From the NCBI RefSeq assembly GCF_000524195.1, contig NW_020170395.1, positions 926,886 through 990,885 of the forward strand: a stretch of DNA of 64,000 nt. Direction: 5' to 3'. Position 1 is the first letter of the stretch. Each line of letters opens with the position of its first letter. The translations under genes were made by a program, and so were the position numbers. The notes under the pieces were generated by a model that was not told the DNA's origin, made no database searches, and saw only the letters and a program-made list of their open reading frames with translations. Of the stretch, positions 61,204 to 64,000 are shown piece by piece. This stretch comes from Echinococcus granulosus (taxonomy: Eukaryota; Platyhelminthes; Cestoda; Cyclophyllidea; Taeniidae).

Positions 61204-61370
61204 GCGTTCCAAGACTTCTCTGAGGATGAATGGAGGTATAATACTTGGACAGAATCTATACACGCGACACTTGGAGCTACTGGCATAGCTCGAAGGGCCA
61301 GGCCACTCGGCGGAGGTATAATGTCGGAGTCCTTAAGTAGCCCGTTACCAAAACCAAGATTCAAAAAGAA
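61204..61370 (+). repeat. Interspersed repeat copy G
   Basis: Forward copy downstream of Kv4 exon 3. Blocks: CCAAGACTTCTCTGAGGATG, GGACAGAATCTATACACG, GGAGCTACTGGCATAGCTC, ATGTCGGAGTCCTTAAGTAG, CCCGTTACCAAAACCAAGAT, then TCAAAAAGAA. Confidence 0.75.
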
Positions 61371-62069
61371 CAGTTAAAGTAGTCCATCTTCAAATTTTAT
61401 TTGTTGTTTTGTTGTTGATACTCTCCTTTCAAAGGTCCATGATTTTTATACTTGTGATTTCATTTTTGCCCCTTTTTTTCTCTGACTTGCTAAAAGGGTT
61501 CTTTATAGGCACAAGTTTCGGCGCTGAGTCCCAAGTTATTCTCATTAAACGTGTGTTCGTGTGTAAAAAATAGTTTTTCCTGTCATTTTAATTAGTTTAA
61601 CTGCCAAATTTATATCAATAATGCCTTTCATGATTAATATCAGGGAAGCTAAAATCTTACCCAATTAAGAGGTTTCGTACCTAGCGGGAAGTGTTCTTAG
61701 TTCAAGTCATGGAATTGGATTCCAGTTGTTGGAAATATATGTCAGAATTTTAAATCAAGTGTAATATTTTGATGTCCAGAAACTGACTTATTTTTATCCT
61801 TTGCCCTATGAAACAAAGGGCAGGTCATTTTTGAAATACTAGGGTTGGCATCGCCCATATGCCCTCCAGCACTACGTGAGAAGTTTACCAGTTGGTAAAT
61901 TTTTTTTGTTGGATGGAGGATCCAGGCGCTTTTCGGATTCACATCGCCTCCCTTGGGAATGCTTGACTAATAAAAAACTTCTTATTACTGTATGCACCTC
62001 ATCGTCTGGGCATTAAGCCCTTTATTACTAATGCAAATGTAATTTTAGTCCAGTGATGGTGAAGTTCTC

Positions 62070-62354
62070 TTGTGCATTTCCATATCACACGCAAATGCAC
62101 CCACGTCCTCGGCGCTCGTCCCTTGTCGCATGAGCATAAACCTACACGATGAACGTGATGACATTTTACTCCTTTACTCCCAAGTTATGGCAAACTCGCT
62201 TGACATTGAGCTACCTAAGTGCCACAGTTGCTTATCTCTTTCCAATGTGAGGTCTTTTATTGACGAGTTGAGAAGCCCTCTTCTAAGTGTAACCAAACCG
62301 GGATTTAAAAGCGTGTATCTTCATGATGAATTCGCCAGTTTAACTTGTACATGA
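62070..62354 (+). other. Unrecognised 94-codon open frame
   Basis: Codon use looks moderately coding (for example INLHDERDDILLLYSQVMAN and SFIDELRSPLLSVTKPGFKS), but there is no recognisable motif and no clear acceptor in front. It could be an extra Kv4 C-terminal exon, another gene, or chance. Confidence 0.18.
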
Positions 62355-62403
62355 GTGAAATAAAAATCCTTGATAAATTAAATTCTATTGAATTTTTATG
62401 CAG

Positions 62404-62463
62404 GACTCTTACTGCCATATTTCATCGAAACGTAGGCGGCTCGTCATTAGCACGGTGTTTTGA
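62404..62463 (+). CDS. Candidate last Kv4 exon
   Basis: A strong acceptor (GAATTTTTATGCAG) is followed, in the phase required by exon 3, by DSYCHISSKRRRLVISTVF and TGA. The C-x-x-S-x-R-R-basic pattern recalls the C-C-S-R-R-H-K-K stretch of Kv4 tails, but the similarity is short. A GT donor at 62455 is an alternative end. Confidence 0.35.
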   Translation, partial: DSYCHISSKRRRLVISTVF

Positions 62464-64000
62464 TCTTGCAAAGCGAATGTAAGGAAGGCGTTAAAGGTCC
62501 AGAGGGTGTGTCCCTGTTAAATGAAACTAATAGTGCCTCACTTCCTCCCTATCATGTGACATGTTTGTATGCTGTAGACATCAGCCCTTAAACAGTACCA
62601 TTTAATTTTGACATTCCAATTCTTATGTGGAGGAAAAGTGACTGATAAAAATTTACTACTGCAACCGCAAGGTTAGGATCCATGACAGTGCTTACTATTC
62701 TGTGAAAAGCAAGTATTAGTGGCTTCTGCTCCACTGCAGATTTTCCAAATCTTCATTCGAAGTATAGAGCTGTGTGCGAGACATCACCCAAAGTCAGCCA
62801 AGAGGAAGTCCTTGACTGGCCACTTATTCGACTACTTCTGCTGATTTATCTCAGGTTGTACGATTGTAAAGTCAAGACTGCATAAATGAATGATGGGTGA
62901 TTTTGAGACAAGGCATTTTGTTTATTTTAATTAGGTGGTTAATATGGTTTTACTCATATCAGGTGAAAACAAAATCAAGCTCAAGAGATTCTCAATGTAT
63001 ATTGCTTTATCTAAAAGAGCTTGACATTAGAAACACTGGCATTATTTGAAAGCAGTGTGTACATGCATTTGGGGCTTTCATCATAAATCTCAGCTTGTTA
63101 CATCCCTCGACTTTTGTTACCCTTTAATATAATTTATTCCATGTGAGAGCATTTTAAATGTTAATCCGTTGCATATTTGCAAATACTACCAACCGTTACA
63201 TGACCGGGCTTCACCCTGATGGGAAAATAGCTATTATATTTTTTCAAGGAGAATTCGCAAACGATTCAGCAGTTTCATTCAATGAAAAAGACCACAGTGT
63301 CACTCTCCTCCTGCCGCCTCATTTAAAAGCATAATTGTACCAAACCTCGAAATTGATATATTTGTACTGAAAATGCACTATTATGCCCTCCCTGTGGCAA
63401 GAACTTATGGACTCCGTAACCAGTTAGTAGTTCACCGTATTGTGCAAAATATAAATGGAATGATGAGGTGGCTCCTCTGTCATTGATCCCGAAACCGTGT
63501 ATTGCCGTATGCTTTTCGTCTGGTTGCCTTCCGGGCTTTGCTGAGCACCTCGGCAATTTGACACTTGAGTTGAGTTGAAAGGTGACGCAATTAATCCGCT
63601 GCATTGTTTCCCTCGACTGGTACTCTGGTCAAACTAGTTTAATTTGCATTTTTTTGTATCCTTTAGAAAATATTCTTTATTTAAAATACTTATTGACACC
63701 CACCTGTTATTTTTTTAAAAGGAAGCCTGTTTGCTAAGCTTATTTACTAAATATTCACTTGAACCATAAAGCCAGAATTACGCCAGTCTCCACTGCAGAG
63801 GATTGTTAAATAAATTTCTAGTGGTAAAGCTATCTTCACAAAAGATACCCTCTGAAAAGTCCAAGTTGATAAATATTTAATCATATCTGGCGTAAAGTTG
63901 TTGTTGATGAGAATTTTTACTCCAGCATAACTTCTATTTAGGGTCGAAAGCCAAGAGGTCAAGAAAAACACGGAGTTTAACAATTGGTGCATAACACATC
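62464..64000. other. Right edge, no gene recognised
   Basis: AT-rich DNA. The - strand open frames near 63323-63604 and 63747-63992 lack motifs. Distal Kv4 exons could lie here or beyond the window. Confidence 0.5.

Noticed and set aside
1..64000. tRNA, rRNA, CRISPR, phage or bacterial operon features
   Set aside because: None of the expected motifs or gene arrangements were seen; the window is intron-bearing animal DNA.

Overview
This is eukaryotic, intron-rich, AT-leaning nuclear DNA from an animal. It carries two recognisable multi-exon genes on the + strand and one on the - strand, separated by kilobases of apparently non-coding DNA with a degenerate interspersed repeat. Gene content (integrin alpha, CCDC170-like, Kv4/Shal channel) is metazoan. 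The divergent proteins, a 30-nt candidate intron and the long repeat-bearing introns would fit a parasitic flatworm, but the taxon is an inference and nothing in the window proves it. I saw no bacterial, viral, CRISPR, rRNA or tRNA features.

Layout. 1-12140: no gene recognised; four copies of the interspersed repeat. 12150-27948 (+): a complete integrin alpha subunit in 11 coding exons. All splice phases agree and the joined frame is 4017 nt (1338 codons plus stop). It runs from a signal peptide through FG-GAP repeats with three calcium loops, the stalk domains and a transmembrane helix to a GFFKR tail. 27949-33850: intergenic, with candidate poly(A) sites and a GC-rich block near 31.3-31.5 kb. 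34121-44792 (-): a CCDC170-like coiled-coil protein in about 13 exons, tail-to-tail with the integrin gene. One exon (44305-44559) has a frame problem and an in-frame TGA. 44793-46004: a short gap between the CCDC170-like gene and a divergent neighbour. 46005 to the right edge (+): a voltage-gated potassium channel of the Shal/Kv4 class. Its first coding exon stops inside the selectivity-filter codon and the next lies 8.9 kb downstream; the extreme C-terminus is unresolved.

The three genes do not form a pathway: a cell-matrix adhesion receptor, a microtubule-linked coiled-coil protein and a neuronal/muscle A-type potassium channel are ordinary animal genes that happen to be adjacent. I found no convincing new biological system. 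The most useful leads are the repeat family (nine copies, one inverted pair), the disrupted CCDC170 exon, the CCAAT cluster before the integrin gene, and two small palindromic structures in CCDC170 introns.
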